Source: CAVVXX01 sp052389895 | GTDB taxonomy: Bacteria; Pseudomonadota; Alphaproteobacteria; Micropepsales; Micropepsaceae | DNA length: 64,000 nt | Reading direction: 5' to 3' | Assembly: GCA_052389895.1 (NCBI GenBank) | Contig: JBQTHM010000020.1 | Location: 13,894 to 77,893, forward strand | Shown here: positions 1-8,103 of the stretch, piece by piece | How positions within the stretch are numbered: the stretch's first letter is position 1 | Layout: each line of letters opens with the position of its first letter | The notes under the pieces: model-generated | Seen by the model: the letters and a program-made list of their open reading frames with translations, nothing else | What the model was told of the DNA's origin: nothing | The model's database searches: none | Position numbers and translations under genes: made by a program

Positions 1-444
1 TTTGGCACGCCCGAAGGCCTTTTCGCTGCCGCCGCACATGAAGGTGAGGGTCGCCGCTTCCGCGCCGCCCACTCCGCCCGAAACGGGCGCATCGAGAAAA
101 TCAAAGCGGGTCTTTTCCGCGGCATCGTGCACCGCCTTGGCGGATTCGATATCGATAGTTGAACAATCGATCAGTAATGTGCTTTTGGCGGCAGACTGGA
201 GTACGCCGCCGTCGGTCAGATAGACGCTCCGTGCATGCTGGCCGGCGGGCAGCATCGATATCACTACTTCCGCGCCCTGCACGGCGTCGCGCGCGCTCCC
301 CGTTGTATGCGCGCCCGCGGATTTCGCCGCGTCCATCGCGGGCTTGGACAGGTCGAATGCGCGCACGGCGTGACCCGCCTTCAGCAGGTTCCGTGCCATC
401 GGCCCGCCCATATTACCAAGTCCGATGAATGCAATGGTCGTCAT
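1..444 (-). CDS. mmsB: 3-hydroxyisobutyrate dehydrogenase, N-terminal 148 residues (runs off the window)
   Basis: Oxidises 3-hydroxyisobutyrate to methylmalonate semialdehyde with NAD in valine breakdown. The visible N-terminus starts MTTIAFIGLGNMGGPMA, which contains the Rossmann dinucleotide motif GLGNMG. It ends in a stretch containing DAPVSGGVGGAEAATL, the substrate-binding segment of the beta-hydroxyacid dehydrogenase family. The start is the ATG at 442-444. The gene lies 9 bp after the hydrolase gene that performs the preceding step, so the two probably form one operon. The C-terminal half with the catalytic lysine lies outside the window. Confidence 0.9.
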   Translation of the reverse strand, partial: MTTIAFIGLGNMGGPMARNLLKAGHAVRAFDLSKPAMDAAKSAGAHTTGSARDAVQGAEVVISMLPAGQHARSVYLTDGGVLQSAAKSTLLIDCSTIDIESAKAVHDAAEKTRFDFLDAPVSGGVGGAEAATLTFMCGGSEKAFGRAK

Positions 445-453
445 GCCGTCCTC

Positions 454-1470
454 CTAGAGCGAAAGTTCCTGCGCGCCAAGCGGCGCAAAATAGGCAGCCA
501 CATCGGCTTCGCCTACGAGATCGAGCGCGGGCGGGTTCCACACAGGTGCCTGATTCTTGTCGATCACCGCGGCGCGCACGCCCGCGCGGAAATCGTGGCT
601 TGCCACCGCGCGCAGCGCCAGACGGTATTCCATGCGCATGCAATCGTCGAAGCCGAGTTTTTTGCCCTCGCGCATTTCGCGCAATGTCACTTTCAGCGCG
701 ATGGGCGATTTTGAACGGATCGTGTTGGCTGTTTCTCCGCCCCATTCGCCTTCGTGTTCCAGCGCATCAAGTATGGTTTCGACGGAATCGAACGCGAAAG
801 CACGATCGATTGCTGCCTGATAGCTCTTAAGCGTTGGTTCGCCCGGGATATTGCTCTTTTCGCCCAAAACCTTATCCATGGCGTCTCCGGCTGCCAAATT
901 TTCTGCCAAACTTGTCATTTGTTCCGCCTGCACGAAATGCGTCGAGATGCCGGCATATATCAGGTCGGCCGCTTTCAGGCGCGCACCTGTGAGCGCGAGA
1001 TAGGTTCCCAACTCGCCCTTCAGTCGCGGCAGGAAGAAACTTCCGCCGATATCCGGAAAAAACCCGATTGCCGTTTCGGGCATGGCGAAGGTTGCGTTCT
1101 CGCTCACTACGCGGTGGCTTCCATGCACCGACACGCCCACGCCGCCGCCCATGCAAATGCCGTCGATCAGTGCCACGTAAGGTTTCTTGCAATGCTTGAT
1201 GGCGGCATTCAGGCGGTACTCGTTGGCATAGAATTGGGGCGCATAATTTTTGGGATCGTCGAATAGCGCACGTATATCGCCGCCCGCGCAGAACGCGCGC
1301 CCCGGCACGGCGTCGATCACCACCGCCTTGACAGCCTCGTCATGCGCCCAGGAGTCGAGGGCGCGCTTCATTTCCACGCACATGTCGCGCGTGAGCGCAT
1401 TCAGCGCCTTGGGGCGATCCAGCGTCAAGCGCCCGATCGCGCCCTCTTTGCGGCAGTTCACATCGGCCAT
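454..1470 (-). CDS. 3-hydroxyisobutyryl-CoA hydrolase (enoyl-CoA hydratase/isomerase family)
   Basis: A 338-residue crotonase-fold protein. It has the N-terminal motif LTLDRPKALNALT, the oxyanion-hole segment RAFCAGGDIRALF and a second one, ICMGGGVGVSVHG. The stretch MPETAIGFFPDIGGSFFLPRL and the length above 330 residues point to the 3-hydroxyisobutyryl-CoA hydrolase branch rather than ordinary 260-residue enoyl-CoA hydratases. It would release 3-hydroxyisobutyrate from its CoA ester in valine catabolism, feeding the dehydrogenase gene 9 bp downstream. I chose the ATG at 1470, where family similarity begins; an upstream in-frame start at 1506 would add an unconserved leader. Confidence 0.88.
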   Translation of the reverse strand: MADVNCRKEGAIGRLTLDRPKALNALTRDMCVEMKRALDSWAHDEAVKAVVIDAVPGRAFCAGGDIRALFDDPKNYAPQFYANEYRLNAAIKHCKKPYVALIDGICMGGGVGVSVHGSHRVVSENATFAMPETAIGFFPDIGGSFFLPRLKGELGTYLALTGARLKAADLIYAGISTHFVQAEQMTSLAENLAAGDAMDKVLGEKSNIPGEPTLKSYQAAIDRAFAFDSVETILDALEHEGEWGGETANTIRSKSPIALKVTLREMREGKKLGFDDCMRMEYRLALRAVASHDFRAGVRAAVIDKNQAPVWNPPALDLVGEADVAAYFAPLGAQELSL

Positions 1471-1588
1471 GGCGGGCGGCTTAGCGCAGGGTTGGCCGCA
1501 CCGCAATTACCCCTTTCGCTGCATGTGTGAGGGGAGGAAAAAATGAGCCGTGCGCAAAGCCCTTAAAAACGATAAGTAGAAATGGATC

Positions 1589-2593
1589 ATGGTCCTGGCC
1601 CCGAAATTTCCTTCCCACCGCATGCGGCGGTTGCGCCGGCATGAATGGGTGCGGCGCTTGGTGGCGGAAAGCACGCTTTCGCCCTCTGACTTCGTCTGGC
1701 CGCTCTTTCTGATTGACGGTGCCAATAAGCGCGAACCCGTTGCTCCCATGCCCGGCGTGGAGCGCCTGAGCGTTGACCTTGCCGTGGCTGCGGCCGAAGA
1801 AGCCGCAAAGCTCGGCATCCCTGCCCTGGCGTTGTTCCCCTACACCGATGAGACACTGAAGACGCCCGACGGGCGCGAAGCGCTCAACCCCGGCAATCTC
1901 GTCTGCCGGGCGGTGCGCGCGATCAAGAAGAACGTGCCCGGCATCGGTGTAATGTGCGACGTCGCGCTCGATCCCTATACCAGCCACGGTCACGACGGGC
2001 TTCTTCTCGGCGATGATGTCGCCAACGATGAAACCGTCGAGGTGCTCGTCAAACAGGCGCTAACCCAGGTCGAGGCCGGATGCGACATCATCGCGCCCTC
2101 GGACATGATGGACGGCCGCATCGCCGCCATTCGCGCGGCGCTGGAGAAACACGGGCACAAGGATACGATCATTCTCGCTTATGCCGCGAAATATGCCTCG
2201 GCTTTCTACGGGCCGTTCCGCGATGCCGTGGGTTCTGCCAAGGCGCTCACCGGCGACAAGCGCACCTACCAGATGGACCCGGCAAACGGCGACGAAGCTC
2301 TGCGCGAAGTGGCGGCCGACATTGCCGAAGGGGCGGACATGGTGATGGTCAAGCCCGGCATGCCGTATCTCGACATCGTTTCCCGTGTGAAGCGCGATTT
2401 TGGCGTGCCGACGCTGGTCTATCAGGTGTCGGGCGAATACGCGATGCTAAGGGCTGCGGCCGAAAAGGGCTGGCTCGACGGCGAACGGGTAATGCTGGAA
2501 AGCCTGATTGCGTTCAAGCGCGCAGGCGCGGACGCAATCCTCACCTATTTCGCGCGCGACGCGGCGAAAGCACTCAAGCGGCAACGCGATTGA
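1589..2593 (+). CDS. hemB: delta-aminolevulinic acid dehydratase (porphobilinogen synthase)
   Basis: Condenses two 5-aminolevulinate molecules to porphobilinogen, the second common step of tetrapyrrole synthesis in the cytoplasm. The 334-residue product has the family length. The Schiff-base lysine is Lys255 in MVKPGMPYLD, and the second active-site lysine is Lys201 in AAKYASAFYGPFRDA. The metal-site segment DVALDPYTSHGHDG (about 124-137) has Asp where zinc enzymes have Cys, so this belongs to the non-cysteine type. It is divergent from the valine genes, and its 3' end overlaps the convergent TetR gene by 20 bp. Confidence 0.96.
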   Translation: MVLAPKFPSHRMRRLRRHEWVRRLVAESTLSPSDFVWPLFLIDGANKREPVAPMPGVERLSVDLAVAAAEEAAKLGIPALALFPYTDETLKTPDGREALNPGNLVCRAVRAIKKNVPGIGVMCDVALDPYTSHGHDGLLLGDDVANDETVEVLVKQALTQVEAGCDIIAPSDMMDGRIAAIRAALEKHGHKDTIILAYAAKYASAFYGPFRDAVGSAKALTGDKRTYQMDPANGDEALREVAADIAEGADMVMVKPGMPYLDIVSRVKRDFGVPTLVYQVSGEYAMLRAAAEKGWLDGERVMLESLIAFKRAGADAILTYFARDAAKALKRQRD

Positions 2594-3173
2594 ACAGGCT
2601 GCGCAGCAGAATTTCGGCGCGGCCGGGCACCACGTCGTAGCCCGACTGACGCTGGCCGAGATCGATTACGTTTTCCAGGATCAGCATCGAAAGCCCGTGC
2701 ACGGCGCTCCACACCACAAGACCGAGCGCCCTGTCGCCCAACGCCTTGCCGATATCGTCGCCGATGGCGTCCGCCGCGGCGGCAAGGCCGGGAAAATCGG
2801 ACCGGTTGGGAAGCTGTGGTCCGAACATCAGGCGCAGCAATCCCGAATGGCGGGTAGCGAAGCGGACATAGGCGCCCCCGATATGGGCGATACGGTCGGC
2901 TTCGGCCCCGGGCGCCTGCGCCGCCTGAACGAGCTCTTCATGCAACTGTTCAAAGCCTGCTGTCGCCACGTCGGCGAGCAGCGCTTCACGGTTCAGGTAA
3001 TGGCGGTAAGGTGCAGCATGGCTCACGCCCGCGCGCCGTGCGACCGAGCGCAGACTCAGCGCCTCCAGGCCTTCGGTTTCCAGGATGCTGCTGGCGGCTT
3101 CTCGCAGCGCCCGGCTAAGATCGCCGTGGTGGTAGGGCCGCGTGCGTTTTAACTGCCGAGGTTGCAGGTTCAT
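2574..3173 (-). CDS. TetR/AcrR family transcriptional regulator
   Basis: A 199-residue one-component repressor. The N-terminal helix-turn-helix spans roughly residues 20-60, with LSLRSVARRAGVSHAAPYRH as its core. The C-terminal half resembles the WHG-type ligand domain (LGLVVWSAVHGLSML). I start it at the ATG at 3173 because a perfect TATAAT lies on the minus strand at 3222-3227; a start at 3233 would lie upstream of any transcript from that box. It is divergent from modA, so it may regulate itself or the modA-acylase pair. The ligand cannot be read from the sequence. Confidence 0.87.
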   Translation of the reverse strand: MNLQPRQLKRTRPYHHGDLSRALREAASSILETEGLEALSLRSVARRAGVSHAAPYRHYLNREALLADVATAGFEQLHEELVQAAQAPGAEADRIAHIGGAYVRFATRHSGLLRLMFGPQLPNRSDFPGLAAAADAIGDDIGKALGDRALGLVVWSAVHGLSMLILENVIDLGQRQSGYDVVPGRAEILLRSLFNRVAA

Positions 3174-3221
3174 TGGCGTTCCATCCACATGCCCCGCCCC
3201 GGCGCATATGCACCGGCCCGT

Positions 3222-3227
3222 ATTATA
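3222..3227 (-). promoter_or_regulatory. candidate -10 box of the TetR gene
   Basis: The minus strand reads TATAAT here, about 49 bp before the chosen start codon. No good -35 hexamer lies 17 bp further upstream, so this is a suggestion only. Confidence 0.35.
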
Positions 3228-3285
3228 ACGCATCCCCGCCGCGACTCGATCCGCCGCGGCTTTGGGATAGGTTATTTATGCTGCC

Positions 3286-4083
3286 ATGGCGCGAGGCGCA
3301 ATGAAACCCTTTATCTGGCGAAACGTTGCGCACGTCGGAACCGTGCTGGCGGTAGCGCTTTGGCATGGGCCCTCGGCGGCAAAAGACAGCGTCACGGTTT
3401 TCGCTGCGGCGTCGTTAACGAACGCCTTGCAGGAAATCGGCACGCGCATCGAAGCAAGTTCGGACGCCCGCCTCGTGTTTTCTTTCGCAGCCTCTTCGCT
3501 TCTCGCCAAACAGATCGAATCGGGTGGAAAAGTCGACATCTTTTTCTCCTCCGATCCCGCGTGGATGGATTATCTCGAAAGTCGCGGTCTCATTGCGCAC
3601 GGAACCCGGCGGAACCTGCTCGGCAACAGGCTTGTTCTGATCGAGCCGGCAGAACGCGCAACGCGGCTCCGCATTGCGAACGAGTTTCGTCTCAAAGATG
3701 CTCTCGGCCGCGAGCGACTCGCGCTCGCCGACCCTGAGTCCGTGCCTGCCGGTTATTATGCGCGCGAGGCCCTTGCCGCGCTGGGCGTCTGGGAAAGCGT
3801 AAGGCATCAACTCGCGCCTGCCGAGAATGTGCGCGTCGCACTCGCCTACGTCGCGCGCGGCGAGACGCCGTTCGGAATCGTCTACGAAACGGATGCGCGA
3901 ATCGAGCCGCGCGTGCGCGTCGTGGGAACGTTTCAGGAAAGCACCCACGCGCCGATCGTCTATCCGCTTGCGCTGACAAAAGACGCGCGGCCAGGCGCCA
4001 GATCGGTATATGAATTTTTCCTCAGCCGCGAAGCGCGCAAAGTTTTTGTCAAATATGGCTTCACGGTTCTTCAAGGGGCATAG
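3286..4083 (+). CDS. modA: molybdate-type ABC transporter substrate-binding protein
   Basis: A periplasmic binding protein of the ModA family, 265 residues (usual about 250). A signal peptide covers the first 30-odd residues (hydrophobic GTVLAVALWHGPSAA). The mature protein begins with VTVFAAASLTNAL and continues with the VFSFAASSLLAKQIESG segment that contributes ligand-binding serines in this family. No modB or modC permease or ATPase is nearby, so this is an orphan binding protein. It ends 2 bp before the penicillin-acylase-like gene and is surely co-transcribed with it. An alternative start is the ATG at 3301. Confidence 0.88.
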   Translation: MARGAMKPFIWRNVAHVGTVLAVALWHGPSAAKDSVTVFAAASLTNALQEIGTRIEASSDARLVFSFAASSLLAKQIESGGKVDIFFSSDPAWMDYLESRGLIAHGTRRNLLGNRLVLIEPAERATRLRIANEFRLKDALGRERLALADPESVPAGYYAREALAALGVWESVRHQLAPAENVRVALAYVARGETPFGIVYETDARIEPRVRVVGTFQESTHAPIVYPLALTKDARPGARSVYEFFLSREARKVFVKYGFTVLQGA

Positions 4084-4085
4084 CT

Positions 4086-6464
4086 ATGCGTTGGCTTGCG
4101 CGCGTCGGTTTCGGACTGCTGGGCTTTCTCGCGCTTGTTGCGGTGGTGGTGATCGCAGGTGTGCGTTCGTTTTACGCCTCGCTGCCCTCCTATGATCGTG
4201 AGGTGCGCACAGCCGCGCTGACGGCGTCCGTCACGATCATGCGCGACAAGTACGCGATCCCCCACATCATTGCTGAGTCCTACAACGATGCGGCATTCGC
4301 GCTGGGCTTCGCACACGCGCAGGACCGCCTCTGGCAGATGGAAATGGCGCGCCGCTTCATGTCTGGCCGTCTGTCCGAAATCCTGGGCGAAGCGGGTCTT
4401 AGGGCCGACGTTACCATGCGTGCGCTGGGTTTCTACCGCGCTGCCCAGGCTTCGTTTTCACACCTGTCGCCACGGTCGCGCGCCGCTCTTCAGGCCTATG
4501 CTGACGGCGTCAACGCGTATCTCAGTAATCACTCCGGACCTTGGCCAATTGAATTCGCGCTGGCCGGCATCACGCCCGAACCTTGGCGGCCCGCCGATAG
4601 TGTTGCCGTCCTCAAAGGCATGTCCTTCAATCTTTCCGAGAATGCATCGCGCGAAATCGCACGTGTGAAGCTGCTCAAGCGAATCGGGCGGCGGGGGCTG
4701 GAGGAATTCTTCTCACCTTACCCGGGAGACTCGGTATCGACTTTACCGGACTACTTGGATTCCCTGTTCGGCACGACTCAGTACGGCGCCGCCCAACCCA
4801 TTCCGAGAACCACGGCCTCGAACAGCTGGGCAGTCAACGGCGCGCACAGCGTGACAGGAAAGCCGCTGCTTGCCAATGATCCGCATCTGCCGCTGACGAT
4901 CCCGTCCACCTGGTATCTCGCGCACCTTGTCTATCCCGGCAATGACCTTGCGGGCGGAACGTTGCCGGGAATTCCCACCATTATCGCGGGGCGCAACGCG
5001 CATGCCGCCTGGGGTCTTACCAATACGGGCCCAGACACGCAGGACATCTACCTGGAGCGCCTCAATCCGGAGAATGCAGACGAGTATCGGACGCCGGAGG
5101 GCTGGGCGAAATTCGAAACGCGCCGGGAAGTCATCCGCGTGCGTTTTGGCGATGCGAAACGCGTAATCGTGCGCGCGACGCGCCACGGCCCTGTGCTGCC
5201 AAAAGATGGAATTTTTTCGGACATCGCACCCGATGGTTATGTGATGGCGCTTGCGTGGACCGCGCTGGCCGCGGACGATACGACGATCGAAACCTCGCTT
5301 GCGGTGCATGAGGCCTTTTCGGCGGCAGCATTTCCGCTAGGGGCGGCTCCGTTCATCTCGCCGATGCAAAATTTCCTCTTCGCCGATGATTCGGGCCATA
5401 TCGGCTTGATGCTGCCCGGTCTCGTGCCGATGCGCGCGCCCGAAAATGACTCGCTTGGGCTCGTGCCGGCCAAAGGCTGGGATGCCCGCTACGATTGGAC
5501 CGGCTGGGTGCCCGAAATGCCGCTGGTGATGGACCCGCCTTCGGGCCGGCTTGTCACCGCAAACGAGAAAACCGTGCCGAGGGACTATCCCTACATGCTC
5601 TCGCTGGAATGGTCCGATCCTTTCCGGCATGACCGGATCGAGGAGTTGCTGTCCGCGACCGGCAAACATTCGGTAGCCGGGTTCGAGGCGATCCAGCGCG
5701 ATACGATCGATGCCTACGCGCGCGTGCTGAAGCCGCTTCTCGTTTCCGCCGGGCCGTTTGAAGGCAAGGCGCGCGAGGCCGCGGCGCTCATCGAGAAGTG
5801 GGATGGCGCCGCAAATGCGAACCGTCCTGAACCGCTGATCTATGCCGCCTGGGCGCGCGCGCTCAACAGGCGCCTCTATGCCGACGAACTGGGCGACAGC
5901 TTTTCGAGCTTCTGGAGCTACCAGCCGCAATTCATTCTTCAGGTGCTGCGCAATGGCGATGGCGCCGCGCGCTGGTGCGACGACCGATCGACCGCGGCGA
6001 TCGAAGATTGCCCGTCACGCATCCGGCTGGCGCTTGACGACGCCCTTTCCGAATTGTCGGAATCGTATGGCGCCGATATGCACCGTTGGCGCTGGGGCGA
6101 TGCGCACAGGGCCGTTCACGCCCATCGGCCGCTGGGCGCCTTTCCCGTGATCGGAAAACTGTTCAACCGCGAGGTGGAGATGAACGGAGGCGCTTTTACG
6201 ATTTTCCGCGCCGATTACTCGTTTGCGTCGCAACGCCCCTACGCCGCCATTCACGGCGCCGGATACCGGGCTATTTACGATCTCGCCGGCCCCGCACGCT
6301 CGCGCTACGTCATTTCCACAGGCCAGTCGGGAAACGTCTTTTCCCCCCATTACGACGATCTCATGCCGCTCTGGAAAAGGGGAGATTACGTTTCAATTCC
6401 TACCAGCGCTGCGGCGCTCGAAGAGGCAACCGTTCACAAGATGGTTATAAGGCCTAGTCCTTGA
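4086..6464 (+). CDS. penicillin acylase family protein (Ntn hydrolase, peptidase S45)
   Basis: A 792-residue precursor of a periplasmic or membrane-anchored N-terminal nucleophile amidohydrolase. A single hydrophobic segment spans about residues 7-25. The autoprocessing site is visible in TTASNSWAV: the catalytic serine should be Ser245, which becomes the N-terminus of the beta chain. The family signatures LLANDPHLPLTIPSTWYLAHL and AAWGLTNTGPDTQD follow. Relatives hydrolyse penicillins, acyl-homoserine lactones or other N-acyl amides; the sequence does not decide which. It lies 2 bp after modA, and its 3' end overlaps the convergent flavin reductase by 11 bp. Confidence 0.9.
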   Translation: MRWLARVGFGLLGFLALVAVVVIAGVRSFYASLPSYDREVRTAALTASVTIMRDKYAIPHIIAESYNDAAFALGFAHAQDRLWQMEMARRFMSGRLSEILGEAGLRADVTMRALGFYRAAQASFSHLSPRSRAALQAYADGVNAYLSNHSGPWPIEFALAGITPEPWRPADSVAVLKGMSFNLSENASREIARVKLLKRIGRRGLEEFFSPYPGDSVSTLPDYLDSLFGTTQYGAAQPIPRTTASNSWAVNGAHSVTGKPLLANDPHLPLTIPSTWYLAHLVYPGNDLAGGTLPGIPTIIAGRNAHAAWGLTNTGPDTQDIYLERLNPENADEYRTPEGWAKFETRREVIRVRFGDAKRVIVRATRHGPVLPKDGIFSDIAPDGYVMALAWTALAADDTTIETSLAVHEAFSAAAFPLGAAPFISPMQNFLFADDSGHIGLMLPGLVPMRAPENDSLGLVPAKGWDARYDWTGWVPEMPLVMDPPSGRLVTANEKTVPRDYPYMLSLEWSDPFRHDRIEELLSATGKHSVAGFEAIQRDTIDAYARVLKPLLVSAGPFEGKAREAAALIEKWDGAANANRPEPLIYAAWARALNRRLYADELGDSFSSFWSYQPQFILQVLRNGDGAARWCDDRSTAAIEDCPSRIRLALDDALSELSESYGADMHRWRWGDAHRAVHAHRPLGAFPVIGKLFNREVEMNGGAFTIFRADYSFASQRPYAAIHGAGYRAIYDLAGPARSRYVISTGQSGNVFSPHYDDLMPLWKRGDYVSIPTSAAALEEATVHKMVIRPSP

Positions 6465-6963
6465 TGGTGCCGTAACGGCCGCGGAAAAAAACCAGCGGCT
6501 CGGTCGAATCCGGCGCATGGCGAAAGCTGACCACGCGCCCGACGATGATGACATGATCGCCGGCCTCGTACCGTGCTTCCACTTCGCACTCGAAGACGGC
6601 CAGTGCTCCGGGGAATGTGGGCGGACCCATTGAGGTGGGCGTCACCTTCACGCCTTCGGGAACGCGATGACTGCCGAACGTGGCGAATCGCTTCGAGACA
6701 TCGCTTCCGTTCCGCCCCAGCACGCTCACCACAAACTGATCGCGCGTGTTGAAAGCCTGAAATGTCACCGAGCTCTTGTTGAGGCACCACAGCACGAGAG
6801 GCGGGTCGAGCGACACAGACGCAAATGAGTTGGCGGTCTTGGCGATGGCATGTCCATCGGAATCAAGCGTCGTGACGACCACGATCCCGGTGGCGAAACA
6901 GCCGAACGCATTCCTGAGTTCGCGCGTGTCAATAGGCGCGTTCACCAATTGCCGCTCCCGCAT
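6454..6963 (-). CDS. flavin reductase domain protein
   Basis: A 169-residue FMN-binding split-barrel protein. It has the family pattern LRNAFGCFATGIVVVTT near the N-terminus, the flavin-binding block AKTANSFASVSLDPPLVLWC and a C-terminal GDHVIIVGRVVSFRHA. Such proteins supply reduced flavin to two-component monooxygenases. No monooxygenase gene is adjacent, so the partner is unknown. The 3' end overlaps the convergent acylase gene. Confidence 0.88.
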   Translation of the reverse strand: MRERQLVNAPIDTRELRNAFGCFATGIVVVTTLDSDGHAIAKTANSFASVSLDPPLVLWCLNKSSVTFQAFNTRDQFVVSVLGRNGSDVSKRFATFGSHRVPEGVKVTPTSMGPPTFPGALAVFECEVEARYEAGDHVIIVGRVVSFRHAPDSTEPLVFFRGRYGTIKD

Positions 6964-7123
6964 GCTTGGGCGACGTTAGGAAACTTGGGCTCGAATGAGA
7001 AGGGAACTGGTGCCGCCGTGCCACAAACATCAATGTTGACGTGGAAAGGAATTGACTTCCCTGTGGCGCTATCCCGCATCCCGCGCCAATATCCCGTCTG
7101 GATCGCGACGGGGGGCCGGGGCC

Positions 7124-7864
7124 GTGACGCGTCAGCATATTGCACGCCTGCCGCAGTTTTTCCTAACGCCCGGCGGGCCCTGCCCTTATCTGCCTGGCCG
7201 AACCGAACGCAAAGTCTTCGCGCGACTTATGGGCCCGCGCGCGTCCGAGTTGAACGATTCGCTCACCCATTCGGGATTTCGCCGCAGCCAGATGATCGCC
7301 TATCGCCCGGCTTGCGATGGGTGCATGGCTTGCGTTTCGGTCCGAATCGTGGCCGACGAATTTGCGCCCAGCCGCTCCATGCGCCGCATCGAGCGCCGCA
7401 ACGCCGACGTGATGCGCATGCAGACTGCGCCGGAAGCGACACGCGAGCAATTCTCGCTGCTACAGCCTTATCTGGCGTCGCGCCATGCGGGTGGCGGCAT
7501 GTCGGACATCGGCCTGTTCGATTATGTGGCAATGGTGGAAGAAACGCCCGTGGAAACGGTGATGTTCGAATACCGTCTGCCCGGACCCGGCGGAAAGCCG
7601 GGCGTGCTCGTCGCCTGCTCGCTTACCGATGTGCTCGGGGACGGGCTCTCGATGGTCTATAGCTTTTTCGGCACGGAACGGCCGGAGCGAAGCCTCGGCA
7701 CCTACATGATCCTCGATCATGTCCGCGCGGCGGCCGCGCGCGGGCTCCCTTATGTCTATCTGGGCTATTGGGTGAAGGGCAGCCGTAAGATGGGCTACAA
7801 GGGCCGCTTCCGACCGCTCGAGGCGCTGGGCCCCGCTGGCTGGTCGCGGCTGGACGAAGAATAG
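7124..7864 (+). CDS. bpt: aspartate/glutamate leucyltransferase (bacterial N-degron pathway)
   Basis: Transfers leucine from Leu-tRNA to N-terminal Asp or Glu, marking proteins for ClpAP degradation. The 246-residue product has the family N-terminus QFFLTPGGPCPYLPGRTERK, the cysteine cluster CDGCMAC and the C-terminal YLGYWVKGSRKMGYKGRFRP block. I use the GTG at 7124 because it gives the standard VTRQ start and a G-rich ribosome site lies just upstream. The open frame extends back to 7052 but has no family similarity there. A strong terminator follows at 7953-7990. Confidence 0.92.
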   Translation: MTRQHIARLPQFFLTPGGPCPYLPGRTERKVFARLMGPRASELNDSLTHSGFRRSQMIAYRPACDGCMACVSVRIVADEFAPSRSMRRIERRNADVMRMQTAPEATREQFSLLQPYLASRHAGGGMSDIGLFDYVAMVEETPVETVMFEYRLPGPGGKPGVLVACSLTDVLGDGLSMVYSFFGTERPERSLGTYMILDHVRAAAARGLPYVYLGYWVKGSRKMGYKGRFRPLEALGPAGWSRLDEE

Positions 7865-7952
7865 GCGTCCTAAAAAAATTTTCTGCCCCCCCTTGCAGCG
7901 CGGCGCTGCTCACACCAAATCTATTAAATCCAGCGAAGCGCGCCCGGAACGA

Positions 7953-7990
7953 AGGGCGGGGCCGGAAATCCGGCTCCGCCCTCGGTTTTT
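7953..7990 (+). terminator. rho-independent terminator after bpt
   Basis: A 13-bp GC-rich stem (arms 7953-7965 and 7970-7982, one G-T wobble) closes an AAAT loop and is followed by CGGTTTTT. It suits only the plus strand, because the minus-strand reading has no T run after the hairpin. Confidence 0.85.
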
Positions 7991-8103
7991 GTGCGCCAAG
8001 GAAATAAGAAAAATGGCAGGAAGAAAAAATATTTTCCGTGATTTCAAGCCCCCCGACCCGGCTCGCAGCCGCTAGGTGAACTGCGCCTTTTGAAAAGCAC
8101 GAT

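Noticed and set aside
8011..8073. A 20-codon ORF (MAGRKNIFRDFKPPD...) between the bpt terminator and metG.
   Set aside because: Very short, no good ribosome-binding site and no supporting neighbour; it lies in the only sizeable gene-free gap and may be chance.
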